Made by a program: the position numbers and the translations under genes. A stretch of DNA of 64,000 bases, taken from positions 1-64,000 of the forward strand of contig MPUH01000157.1 in assembly GCA_001970955.1 (NCBI GenBank), read 5' to 3'. Below the pieces are notes generated by a model. The model was not told the DNA's origin. It saw only the letters and a program-made list of their open reading frames with translations, and did not search any database. Below are positions 11,518-20,451 of this stretch, one piece after another. The stretch is from Stentor coeruleus. Taxonomy: Eukaryota; Ciliophora; Heterotrichea; Heterotrichida; Stentoridae. Every line of letters starts with the position of its first letter. Positions within the stretch are counted from its first letter, which is position 1.

Positions 11518-12412
11518 CTTACTAGTTTTTTAGCAATCTGGTGTTTTGTATATTTTAAGTGAATTTATAATAACTTTGAATAATTTTTGTATAATAATTA
11601 CCTAAATTTGATGATTGAGATTAAAACTGCAAAGTTTGCAGCATTAAATCTTCATTATCTAAAATCTTAATATAGCCATAATTTTTTTTAGCATACAAAC
11701 TTACTTGAAAGAGAATTTCGGCACTTTGCATTTTAAAGACACTAACTATCAAGAATAAGATTGAATACTTAAGCATCTTTTAAAAAAATTATTTGTGAAT
11801 CAAATATTATTTATTTGGTTTAAGAGGCTGAATTTAATTTTTTTTAATTACAAAGACTTAATGCTATTTTTGATCTTTGAAATTTGAATACAAAAGATAT
11901 AGTTATAAAAAAAATTGTCAAAAATTATTTCAAGTTCATCTATAAAGACTCAAATTCCTTTAAGATAAATTTTTATTAATATTTTATGTTAGAAATCTAT
12001 TATAGATTGTAATAAATCATCTTATTTATACAAGGAAAATACTTCAGATATCAAATCCTATAAAATTATATGAAAATGTTGATTCTAAGTCAAAAAAATC
12101 TATGAATTTCATATAAGCAGCAATATCCCCAAAGTATTAAACATATGGAAATAGCAATTTACTAAAATATTTCTAAAAAACAAATTAATAAAATTTTACA
12201 AGCCACTTTATACTTCTTTTTGCAATTTTTATATAGTTTTCTTTTTGTATAATTTTATTGAGTAATTTCTATAAAATCTAAAAACTTTAACAAACTAACC
12301 CTTTCTAACCCTAAATATTTTATTACCAGCCTATATTTACTTTTTTATAGCTTTTTTCCTAATTTTGAAAGTAATTTTTATCTTTTTTTTAGATTACCTT
12401 TTGAACATTTTA
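11518..12412. other. AT-rich intergenic stretch
   Basis: Nothing recognisable. It contains the 3' flank of the giant gene and the 5' flank of the TPX2-motif gene. The last 130 bases have few G on the plus strand, as upstream of other plus-strand genes here. Confidence 0.5.
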
Positions 12413-13024
12413 ATGAATTTCAACTTGAACAAGAGAAATTTCGAGCCGAATTTTATGACTCCTTTCAACCCTATTAAAAAAGCACGAATGATTGACGGTG
12501 AAGAAAAACCAAGTTTTAAACCTTTTTCAAGTTCAATCGACTTTGGAAACGCTACCAATGAAAATTCATGTGATTCTGAATGTCACCGTACAAAGTACAA
12601 AGTTCATCACAAGTGTAAACATCATGAAGAAAACAACTTAAAAAACACGTTCCAGTTCAAAGCAAAGCCAATGCCTAACTTTTCAAAACCTTTCGTTCCT
12701 AAGCATTTTAAAAACAACACAACTCAATTTCAAGAATTCAACCTGTCCTGTTATTCTAAAGAAGCTGCGAAATCAAACTTAGTATCACGTTGTGACACCC
12801 CTGATAGTATGTTTTCTTCCTTTTGGAGCCAACAAAGTACTGATAGTCTTAAAAATTTTACATTCAAAGCTCGTCCAATGCCTGATTTTTCAAACCCATC
12901 ATACAATATTTTTGGTAAAGTTTCTGACAAAATAAACAGACCAGCAAGTGTTAATGAAAAAAAAAACTTATATAAAGACCCTGAAGAAACAGATTTTGGA
13001 AACTCAATGGATGTAGATTTGTAA
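12413..13024 (+). CDS. TPX2-motif-like protein, about 203 aa
   Basis: Two related motifs, FKAKPMPNFSKPF (about residue 80) and FKARPMPDFSNP (about residue 150), match the FKARPxPxF core found in microtubule-binding TPX2-family repeats. The rest is basic, Ser/Asn-rich and probably disordered, with a Cys/His-rich patch (CDSECHRTKYKVHHKCKHH). The first in-frame ATG is at 12413; the frame extends upstream but only with non-ATG codons. It converges on the minus-strand coiled-coil gene with only 19 bases between stops. Spindle or cortical microtubule binding is inferred from the motifs alone, and full TPX2 domains are absent. Confidence 0.65.
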   Translation: MNFNLNKRNFEPNFMTPFNPIKKARMIDGEEKPSFKPFSSSIDFGNATNENSCDSECHRTKYKVHHKCKHHEENNLKNTFQFKAKPMPNFSKPFVPKHFKNNTTQFQEFNLSCYSKEAAKSNLVSRCDTPDSMFSSFWSQQSTDSLKNFTFKARPMPDFSNPSYNIFGKVSDKINRPASVNEKKNLYKDPEETDFGNSMDVDL

Positions 13025-13043
13025 ATAATAAAAAAAAAATTAT

Positions 13044-13973
13044 TTATTCTATATTATTCTCATTTCTAACTTTTTCAGGGGATTTAAACTGTTCAGCAAG
13101 TCTATTTTTCCTTTGTTGAGTTTTAATCTGTATTTTTTTAGCTCTACAATTTCTATCTTTGTCTTTATATTCTGTTTCAAGTTCGATTATTTCCAATTTT
13201 TTACTTTCAATACTTGATACTAACTCTTGTATTTTTGCTTTCCATGATAACTCTTCAGTTTTTTTTAACTCTTCAAGTGAAGCAATTTTTTCTTTTAATT
13301 TTTCGATTTCTTCAAGGTTTATTTTTGGTTTTGTTTCTGTATCTGAGTCTTTTATTTGTTCATCTTTATGCTCATTTAATTTTTCTTTTAGGCTTTTAAT
13401 AATTTTATCATCCTCTCGAAGAAGACCTTCTAATAATCTTTGCTTTTCTTTTAGTTGTAGATAATCTTTAGCTAATGCTTTTTCTTCAATTTTATTTAAT
13501 ATAGAATTACTTGGAGGCTGACCTTGGGATTTTGATAAAAGGATATTTTCTGATTCTAAAGATTTGAGATCTTGTTGTAAGGTTTCGATTTCATTATGCA
13601 GAGAAAGTTTCTGTTGTTTATCTGGAGTTATAGAATGGGTTTTTATGATTTCAATATCTTTACGGTATTTTTGAATTAGTTGTTCAGTTGTCTCGAGTTT
13701 TTTGTTTAATTCTTCTTCGCTAAAATCTGAAGGACTTACCATGTTACGAGAACGATATGATTTTTGAGTCTTTATTATTTTGTCTAAAGACTTATTTAAT
13801 TTTTGCATCTCGTCTTTTATCATTTTGTTTTCTTTCTTTGCAAATCTGATTTTTTTTATATAATCAAGATACTCGTAACTATCTCGTATTGGCTCGTTTT
13901 GGAAATTCGAAAACTTTTCTTGGCTGTCTTGGAGTTTATTGTCGTAGTTAGGGAAATTTTGTTCTCTTTTCAT
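13044..13973 (-). CDS. Coiled-coil protein, 309 aa
   Basis: ATG start at 13973. After an Asn/Gln-rich N-terminus (about 30 residues), nearly the whole protein is heptad-rich Lys/Glu/Leu sequence with short breaks around residues 75-85, 145-160 and 205-220. No catalytic motif. The Lys/Arg-rich tail may bind nucleic acid or a cytoskeletal partner. The 63-base tandem duplication begins about 13 bases upstream of the start codon, so its promoter lies in or beyond the repeats. I do not recognise an orthologue; a structural role is inference. Confidence 0.75.
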   Translation of the reverse strand: MKREQNFPNYDNKLQDSQEKFSNFQNEPIRDSYEYLDYIKKIRFAKKENKMIKDEMQKLNKSLDKIIKTQKSYRSRNMVSPSDFSEEELNKKLETTEQLIQKYRKDIEIIKTHSITPDKQQKLSLHNEIETLQQDLKSLESENILLSKSQGQPPSNSILNKIEEKALAKDYLQLKEKQRLLEGLLREDDKIIKSLKEKLNEHKDEQIKDSDTETKPKINLEEIEKLKEKIASLEELKKTEELSWKAKIQELVSSIESKKLEIIELETEYKDKDRNCRAKKIQIKTQQRKNRLAEQFKSPEKVRNENNIE

Positions 13974-13985
13974 GATAATTATTAA

Positions 13986-14116
13986 TATATTCTAGTAAAA
14001 TAAGAGTAAGTTATTTTGATTTAATGCACGTTTAAGCAAGATTATGACTATATTCTAGTAAAATAAGAGTAAGTTATTTTGATTTAATGCACGTTTAAGC
14101 AAGATTATGACTATAT
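13986..14116. repeat. 63-base tandem duplication (two exact units plus partial)
   Basis: 13986-14048 and 14049-14111 are identical, and the match continues 5 bases into a third unit. ATGACTATAT recurs at 14107 and 14173, so a diverged third unit of about 66 bases may extend to about 14180. The array sits in the 5' flank of the minus-strand gene that starts at 13973. Confidence 0.95.
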
Positions 14117-14180
14117 GCTAATTATTAGTATTAGTTAGGAATTATCGCTTGACTATTGTCCAGCCCTTGTTAATGACTAT

Positions 14181-14501
14181 ATGCTAATAAAATTACCTTA
14201 AAATATTCATTCTTATTTATAAGTAAGAAAATTCACACATAAATAAATCAAAGGCTTTGCTAATATTTGTTATAAATTTACATCTAATAAATACACAAAA
14301 CGATCTAAATAAGTATGAAATAATAATTTATAAAGTAATTAAATAACACATACTTTTCTTTGTAAAATCAATATAAACATGAAACTTAAAGAAAAAATAT
14401 TAAAACGGCTCCTTTTAATCTCTTTATTTATACAAATACCCATAAAAAAAAATTATACTATTGAAACAGGAATAATTAAATAATATGATTAACGAATATA
14501 A
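14181..14501. other. Intergenic stretch between divergent genes
   Basis: AT-rich, with nothing recognisable. It holds the 5' flank of the PERK-like gene. G is scarce on the plus strand near that gene, for example in the last 100 bases. Confidence 0.4.
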
Positions 14502-15614
14502 ATGACATTGATGCTAGTTATTATCTTATCTTTGAAAATACTTAAGGGCAACGAACCATCAGCGCTTCTAAGCAAAATGTTATCAGATTCTAGCCCTGAT
14601 ATAATTTTCCATTTGGAAAAAAACCACCCATATGATCAATCCGAAAGTCTCAAAGCTCATCTTTTTAAAGATACATTTTCAAGTTCCCAAACTGAAGAAA
14701 CACTAGACCCCTCATTCTACTTAACAATTCAAAAAATCAGTCTGTGCTTTATTCTTATTTGTTTGGCTAGCTTTTTCGGATTTTGCTGTGGGTTGAAGAA
14801 ACGCAAGCAAAATTATTTTGAATGTGAACCTAAATCTCCACTAAGCATTCAAAGCACAGCTGTATCTCAATTTTCTCTCTCTCCAAACTATCATTCCGAA
14901 TCCCCTGACTTTTTACCTTTCACAAATATCTTTTCCCAAGCCTCCTTCGAAGACCTAATCATGAATGGTAGTTACACTAAAAACTTCATTCAACATAAAC
15001 TCTTATGGCAAAGTTCAATTGAAGAAGTTTTTCTAGCTGAACACAAACTAGACCGAAGAAATTATTTAGTAAAAGTGATTCCTTTATACATTGGCCTTTA
15101 TGACAATCTAAATGAACAAAAGTTTATAAAGGAAGTGAGTAGAATAAAAAAGCTTGATTGTAGGCATTTAACAAGATACGTAACTTGTTGGATAGAAGAA
15201 GCTCATCCAAACCTTTCAAATCAAAGCATAACCGAAATCCTTCTTTATGTTCAAATGGAATATATTCAAGGTATTCCTTTAAGACAATGGTTAAACAGTT
15301 CTTTTAATCCAGAAATGGGTATTAAAGTTATAAAGCAAATATCGAAGGTTCTTGAATATTTGCATTCACGCGGCATTCCTCATGGAGAAATTACTTTTGA
15401 GAATATTTTTATTGACAAATATCATGATGTAGTTGTTGGGGATTATGATTATACAAGATCGATAAGTGATGATAGAATGAACTTTTGTGATATTGTTATT
15501 ATGATGTTAGAATACTTTCCTAATAGAAATCAAGCTTTAGATTTGATCTTGAAATTTAAATATATTGTGGATACAGAGCTTGATATTCAATTTATGAATA
15601 CATTTCAGCAGTAG
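14502..15614 (+). CDS. PERK/GCN2-like transmembrane pseudokinase, 370 aa
   Basis: Residues 1-16 form a signal peptide, a short lumenal part follows, and a membrane segment lies at about 73-97, followed by basic KKRK. The cytoplasmic part has an eIF2-alpha-kinase-like N-lobe: Lys in YLVKV (191), Glu in the C-helix (211), and LTRYVTCWIEE, which resembles the RYYxxWIE of PERK and GCN2. The Gly-rich loop is absent. The catalytic loop reads HGE instead of HRD (294-296) with Asn301 kept, and DFG reads DYD (314-316). Only about 13 residues separate DYD from helix F, so the activation segment and APE are missing. Predicted catalytically dead. By analogy with PERK it could sense ER-lumen stress and regulate a real kinase, which is inference. 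No frameshift or intron is seen. Confidence 0.8.
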   Translation: MTLMLVIILSLKILKGNEPSALLSKMLSDSSPDIIFHLEKNHPYDQSESLKAHLFKDTFSSSQTEETLDPSFYLTIQKISLCFILICLASFFGFCCGLKKRKQNYFECEPKSPLSIQSTAVSQFSLSPNYHSESPDFLPFTNIFSQASFEDLIMNGSYTKNFIQHKLLWQSSIEEVFLAEHKLDRRNYLVKVIPLYIGLYDNLNEQKFIKEVSRIKKLDCRHLTRYVTCWIEEAHPNLSNQSITEILLYVQMEYIQGIPLRQWLNSSFNPEMGIKVIKQISKVLEYLHSRGIPHGEITFENIFIDKYHDVVVGDYDYTRSISDDRMNFCDIVIMMLEYFPNRNQALDLILKFKYIVDTELDIQFMNTFQQ

Positions 15615-16286
15615 ATAGTTAGTTTAATGATTAGAATAGATTTCGTGATTAGAAAAAAATTGTTTTTGGTGGTTTTGTGGGGAATAGGAAGTTTTTGAGG
15701 TTTTTGGGGCGCTTTGAAGTTTATGTGAGTTTAGTATGTGTGGATATGAATTATTTAGTTTGGGATATCAAAGTACTGAGAAAAACATATTTTTGCGATT
15801 TTTGTATTAAAATATTTATATATCATTGCTTGATAAAGCAAAACAAAATGATAAAGTTCATAATTTTTTTTGTTTTATACTTTTATTTTTAGTAAGCATG
15901 AACTTTAAGTAATAAACTATATTTATATATATACCTTCTTGTATGTCTCATAATTACAAAGAATTTTAAATATTACTCTATTTACTTATCCCTTAATTTA
16001 TAAACATTTTACTTCATAAACTATATTAATCCTCTTATTCTAACCCAAATAACTACATCATCTAATTTTTTTAAACCATCATCCCTTATAAAACTTCTCT
16101 CACCTTAAATCCTCCAATCCAAAACTTCATCTTTTCTCACAATAAATCAAAAATCTCCATCAAATAAAAAAAATCGCCTATCATCCTAACCCTAAAAAGT
16201 CATTTCTCTCATCCCAACATATCATTTTCAAACTCTTATCTTTTCTTTAACTTTTCTCTCCATTATCAAATTATCATTGGTTTATA
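15615..16286. promoter_or_regulatory. G-free 5' flank of the TauE/SafE gene
   Basis: The plus strand from 15962 to 16175 (214 bases) contains no G at all, in contrast with the genes on either side. It immediately precedes the plus-strand gene at 16287. The same G-poor coding-strand bias precedes most genes in the window. No TATA-like or other defined element can be singled out. Confidence 0.55.
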
Positions 16287-17627
16287 ATGAAACTATTAAT
16301 ATTGTTTATCCTAATTACCCTATCATATTCAAGTTCATGTGAGAGTAACAACGATTGTCCATCGAACAATTTCTGTGATAAAGGAAAATGTGCACATAAG
16401 TATTTATTCCCATTATCAGGAATGGAAATTTTAGGAACTTTATTAATATTTGTATGTAGTGCTTTAGCCAATGCTGGAGGACAAGGTGGAGGGCCTTTAA
16501 TGACTTTAATCCTCATATCAATTTTCAAATATGATACACATATTGCATTACCTATGGTTCAGTTAATAATACTTGGTGGTAGTTTTATAGGGTTTATATT
16601 AAAAGTTCATGTTAGACATCCAACTCGCTCAAGGCCAGTAATTGACTATTATATTCTTTTATTATTTACCCCACCACTTTTGTTAGGAACTACTATTGGT
16701 GTTTTATTAGGGTTTATATTCCCAGCTTGGCTTATATTAGTTTTATTAACTTTAGTTCTAATATGGGTGACATATACCTGTGCTGAAATATCAATAAAAC
16801 TTATCCATAAAGAAAATGCTGAAAAAAGAAAAATTGCAGATAATACAATTGTTACAGGAAATTATGAGGATTTAAATGCTTATGAAAAATTGTTGGAAGC
16901 AAATAATGATTTGAAGAAAATTATTGACTCAGAAAAAAAATGGTTTCCTTTGACACCGATTATAATATTTTTAGGTGTTTATGCTTTTGCTATTATAACA
17001 TTTTTTTTAAGAGGAAGTCCTTCAAGTCCGTCTATTATTGGAGTTGACCATTGTTCAGGAATTTATTGGGTTATTAACTGTGTGGTTTTTATAGGTTTTG
17101 TTGGGTTGACTGGGTTTGTAGTTTGGTTTGTTGTGGCTGATGCTAGAAAAAAACAAGTTTTAGGCTATGATTTTGATGATTGCGATGTTGTTTGGAAGTC
17201 TAAACCAGCAATTGTATGTGTGATTTCTGGGATTTTAGCAGGAATTGGAGCTAGTCTTCTTAGTATTGGTGGCGCTTTAGTCCTTGGGCCTATAATGCTT
17301 AGACTTGGATTAAGGTCAGAGGTATCAACAAGTACTTCAAGAGCTATTGTTGTCCTAACATCTTCAATATCTATAATACAATATAGTATAGCTGGAAAGC
17401 TAGAAATGATCTATGGACTTTGGTTCTTTACTTTTTCATTACTTGGCTCAGTACTTGGCATTTTAGCTGTAAAAGCACTTGTTGATCAGTATAACAGAGG
17501 ATCTATTGTTGTTATTGTTTTAACTATACTTATGGGATTATGTGCTATACTTACCCCATCTTATGGTATTATTGAATTAACTTCACAAAACTCTTCTGAG
17601 ATTGGTTTAAGATCGTTTTGCTCTTAG
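16287..17627 (+). CDS. TauE/SafE-family membrane transporter, 446 aa
   Basis: Signal peptide (about 1-16), then a short Cys-rich segment (CESNNDCPSNNFCDKGKC) and about eight to nine membrane helices in two halves. Each half begins with the family's Gly-rich motif: NAGGQGGGPLMT near residue 62, and GIGASLLSIGGALVLGPIML near 320. A basic cytosolic loop separates them. Length fits eukaryotic TauE/SafE proteins. These are anion permeases linked to sulfite, sulfoacetate or other organosulfur export in bacteria; the substrate here is unknown. The ATG at 16287 gives the signal peptide. It converges with a minus-strand gene 136 bases downstream. Confidence 0.88.
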   Translation: MKLLILFILITLSYSSSCESNNDCPSNNFCDKGKCAHKYLFPLSGMEILGTLLIFVCSALANAGGQGGGPLMTLILISIFKYDTHIALPMVQLIILGGSFIGFILKVHVRHPTRSRPVIDYYILLLFTPPLLLGTTIGVLLGFIFPAWLILVLLTLVLIWVTYTCAEISIKLIHKENAEKRKIADNTIVTGNYEDLNAYEKLLEANNDLKKIIDSEKKWFPLTPIIIFLGVYAFAIITFFLRGSPSSPSIIGVDHCSGIYWVINCVVFIGFVGLTGFVVWFVVADARKKQVLGYDFDDCDVVWKSKPAIVCVISGILAGIGASLLSIGGALVLGPIMLRLGLRSEVSTSTSRAIVVLTSSISIIQYSIAGKLEMIYGLWFFTFSLLGSVLGILAVKALVDQYNRGSIVVIVLTILMGLCAILTPSYGIIELTSQNSSEIGLRSFCS

Positions 17628-17763
17628 GTTTATTAATAGATTTTTGTATTTAACTAAGAAATATATAATTGAAAAATATGTGAAAATATTAACAACAAAG
17701 GGTGAAGTTTTTATGTGAAAAAGGCTAAAGTATTATAAAAATCATAAAATTTAGGGTAGTTAA

Positions 17764-18726
17764 TTAAGTGATTTCTATACGGCTTAGAAATTCTTTTGTT
17801 CTTTGAGTCAAAGCTAAAGTATTTATGCTTTTTTGATGTTTATCTATACCTCCACGACTGGTGTTAATAAAGTAACCTTGCATTATATTATTTGTAACTA
17901 TAGGTGAAGATTCCCTAGAGCTTGTTCTACTTTGATTTTCTTTTTTAATTAATATTTTTCTAGACTTTTCATTGATTTGAGGGACAAAGCTGTATGTTTG
18001 TTTTTCAACCATTTTTGGAGTTTGAGAAGAAAGTCTTTTATGGACTGGGGTTATACAACGCTATATAAAAACTACATTTTTACTAAGTCGTGTGCTTAGG
18101 TTGTCTATTTTTGGTTTATTTTTGATTTCTGAGTCTTCTTTTAAGGATTTTTCTTTTCTTTTTTTCTCTAATTCTTTTGTTCGGTTTTCGTTCCACTTAT
18201 AAAGTTCTTTTGTTAAGACCTCTGGAGAACGAGAACGACTGCTCTGGCTTTGAGAATGGGGTTTAAAAGTGCAATTCTTGAGAAATTCATTGTCTTCTTG
18301 TTGTCGTTTGTGATTACGTTGGACTTCTAATTTGATTGATTTTTCTTTAAGGATTTTTTCAGTCCGTTCATGAAGAGGAGGAATGTTTATCTGTTTATAT
18401 TTTACAATTCTTTTGGAATTCCCATTAATAGAAGGTTTTTGTTTTAAATGCGACTTTTCTTCTATTTCTTTTTGTTTGCGCATTTTCTCTATTTTGTTCT
18501 GAGATTTTTCGTGTTTCGCCATCATAACCGCTAAAGGACCCTTAACGAAATCTACTGATGATCTAGTAGACTTATCAATTGAACTAGATAAATTACTCGC
18601 AGCATTTCCAAGAGCTTGAGCAAGGGCACTTTTATCAGCATCTTCATCAATAATCTTTTCTTGGATAAGCAACTTACTGAATTTCCCTAAAGCTAAAGCA
18701 AGATTTTTTTTAGGTCTCACTTCCAT
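17764..18726 (-). CDS. Basic coiled-coil protein, 315 aa, one 15-base intron
   Basis: Two open frames join cleanly when the 15 bases at 18061-18075 (GTAGTTTTTATATAG on the coding strand) are removed, giving complement(join(17764..18060,18076..18726)). The protein starts MEVRPKKN at 18726. It is Lys/Glu-rich, with repeats of the type TFKPHSQSQ and RTKELEKKRKEKS that are common in ciliate cytoskeletal and basal-body proteins. No catalytic domain. The C-terminal exon holds SYSFVPQINEKSRK-like sequence. It is divergent from the coiled-coil gene at 18978 (251 bases apart), and convergent with the transporter. I do not recognise a named orthologue. Confidence 0.8.
18061..18075 (-). other. 15-base intron
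   Basis: Begins GT and ends TAG on the coding strand; removing it fuses two otherwise separate frames of the coiled-coil gene. The in-frame TAG at its end would otherwise stop the protein. Confidence 0.9.
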
Positions 18727-18977
18727 AAAGGTAGTTTTATTTAATATATAAGCAAATATTTTTGTAGTTCTTAATAAAAAAAACCCATAATTTATTTTTC
18801 AATACAATTGTGGATATCATATTAAAAGTTGAAAATTTCGATATGAACAGATGATAATGTCTTAAAGGGTAATTATGAAAATTTAGACTATAAGAATGTA
18901 GTATTTTTAATGAGAATTTGTAATAAAATTTTTTTCAATAACTAAATTGAGTTTTATAATTTGATTAGAAAAATAAT

Positions 18978-19529
18978 ATGAACAGCCCATTATACAATTC
19001 ACCTTCAGATTTCAGCACACCAAAGCCAATTTTCGGCCGACCAAGCGAGGATTTTACTAGTGAAGAATTTATTCGCTACCTCCAGTCATTAAATGAAGAT
19101 ATCAACTATTTAGGTAAAGAAGTTGAGTCTTTGCGAAATGAAAATTTTATGCTTAAAGGGCAGTTTGAAGTTATAAAAAAGGAAAAGGAAAAACACATAT
19201 TCTCACATGCTAAAGAAAAACACGAACTAGAAAAAGCTCTTCAGATAGAACAGAAACTTAGAAAAGACTCAATGCGTGAACTTCAGCAACTAAAAACAAA
19301 GTTTCAAAGTTATTTTGAGTCTCAAGCAAGGGTGAAAACTGAAAATTCTTTTAGGGATATGAGCAGCGACAAGTCTTTAAAAATTAAAAAACCAAAACCG
19401 AATGATGGGATTAAAAACAAACTTTGGAGACTAGAAAAAGAGCATAAGGAAATGAAGAAAAAGCTTAAAGAAATCCAGTCAAAGAGCATATCTTATAAAA
19501 GGACTGAGGAAACTTGGGAAGATGATTAA
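18978..19529 (+). CDS. Small coiled-coil protein, 183 aa
   Basis: ATG start. Residues 1-25 are Pro/Ser-rich and disordered, then about 35-115 form a continuous amphipathic coiled coil, and a second Lys-rich helix lies at about 145-172. The acidic C-terminus ends ETWEDD. No domain is recognised. It may share a divergent promoter with the minus-strand gene that begins at 18726. A decayed RNase H1 follows on the same strand only 18 bases downstream. Confidence 0.75.
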   Translation: MNSPLYNSPSDFSTPKPIFGRPSEDFTSEEFIRYLQSLNEDINYLGKEVESLRNENFMLKGQFEVIKKEKEKHIFSHAKEKHELEKALQIEQKLRKDSMRELQQLKTKFQSYFESQARVKTENSFRDMSSDKSLKIKKPKPNDGIKNKLWRLEKEHKEMKKKLKEIQSKSISYKRTEETWEDD

Positions 19530-19547
19530 GGTTTCCTAATTTTACTT

Positions 19548-20272
19548 ATGTATGAGTTAAATGTAATGTCGCTAAATAAAGCCTTTTATGTAGTAAGAAA
19601 AGGTCGTAAACCAGGGATTTACCTTTCATGGACAGAGTGCTTAAAACAAGTAAGTGAATTTAACACAAATCCTTATAAAATCTCAAACATCCAATAAAAA
19701 ACTATAAAAATTCCAAAATCATGACAATTTACTACAAAATTGCCTAAAAAAATCAACATAATTACTATATAAAAAAACTATAAATTTCACACGCTAAAAA
19801 CTCAGAATATAGGAAATTCACTCTCTAACCAATTCTGAAGATTTCTTATCTTTCAAAGATAAACTTATAAACATCTAGTTTTCTGTGATGGAGGATCAAG
19901 ATCTAATTCAGGAGTATCCGGCTGTGGAGCGGTAATTCTATTCAACAACAAAATAATTTCTTCAGGCTACGAATATTTAGGAAAACGAATCAGTAACAAC
20001 TTTACCGAATACAAAGGTTTGATTCTTGGTATAAACATACACTTGCAAATGATTTAAATGAAATCGAAGTCCTTACTGACAGTAATTTAATAGTAAAACA
20101 AATGAAAGGCAAATAGGAAATTTATGAGCCTGGCTTACAAGTTTTACATAAAACAGCTAAAGATAAAAGTTTAAAATTTATTGATTTCAAGATCAGCCAT
20201 ATCCCTAGAGAAATTAATGCAATTGCTGATGAATTAGCAAATTTGGCTATGGATTTAAGTAAACAAAATTAA
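19548..20272 (+). pseudogene. Decayed eukaryotic-type ribonuclease H1
   Basis: The N-terminal hybrid-binding domain is clear (FYVVRKGRKPGIYLSWTEC), starting from an ATG at 19548. About 200 bases of stop-filled linker follow, then an RNase HI domain from about 19875 (FCDGGSRSNSGVSGCGAVI). All four catalytic acids are still recognisable: Asp in FCDGG, Glu in FTEYKG, Asp in LTDSN, Asp in AIADELAN. The linker has several in-frame stops. A one-base frame change falls after GINIHLQ, and a TAG interrupts KGK/EIYEPG where the family usually has a hydrophobic or aromatic residue. None of these fits a 15- or 16-base intron. This looks like a recently broken host gene; an assembly error is the alternative. 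RNase H1 removes RNA from RNA-DNA hybrids. Confidence 0.75.
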
Positions 20273-20286
20273 TCAGATAATAAAAA

Positions 20287-20291
20287 TGACT

Positions 20292-20322
<31 letters not shown>

Positions 20323-20366
20323 ATAGCGCCTGAAGCTACCGCCTTAGACCACTCGGCCAAACAATC
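20287..20366 (-). tRNA. tRNA-Leu (anticodon CAG)
   Basis: The minus strand folds as a class II tRNA: a 7-bp acceptor (GATTGTT with AGCAGTC), a D-arm with GCC/GGC, a 5-bp anticodon stem with loop TTCAGGC giving anticodon CAG (20330-20332), a long variable arm around CCGAAAGG, and a T-arm GTGGG-TTCAAAT-CCCAC. The discriminator is A. A run of five T on the coding strand (20282-20286) immediately follows and fits a Pol III terminator. No intron. Confidence 0.96.
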
Positions 20367-20451
20367 GTTATAATTGTATCTAAGGCGATTAACTTATGTA
20401 ACTAAAATTGTATATTTTTTGTAATAAAAATCATAATTTCATTAGTTTTTA

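Noticed and set aside
15677-15892. 71-codon frame downstream of the pseudokinase
   Set aside because: It starts at GTG, is Phe/Ile-rich through AT bias, and has no domain.
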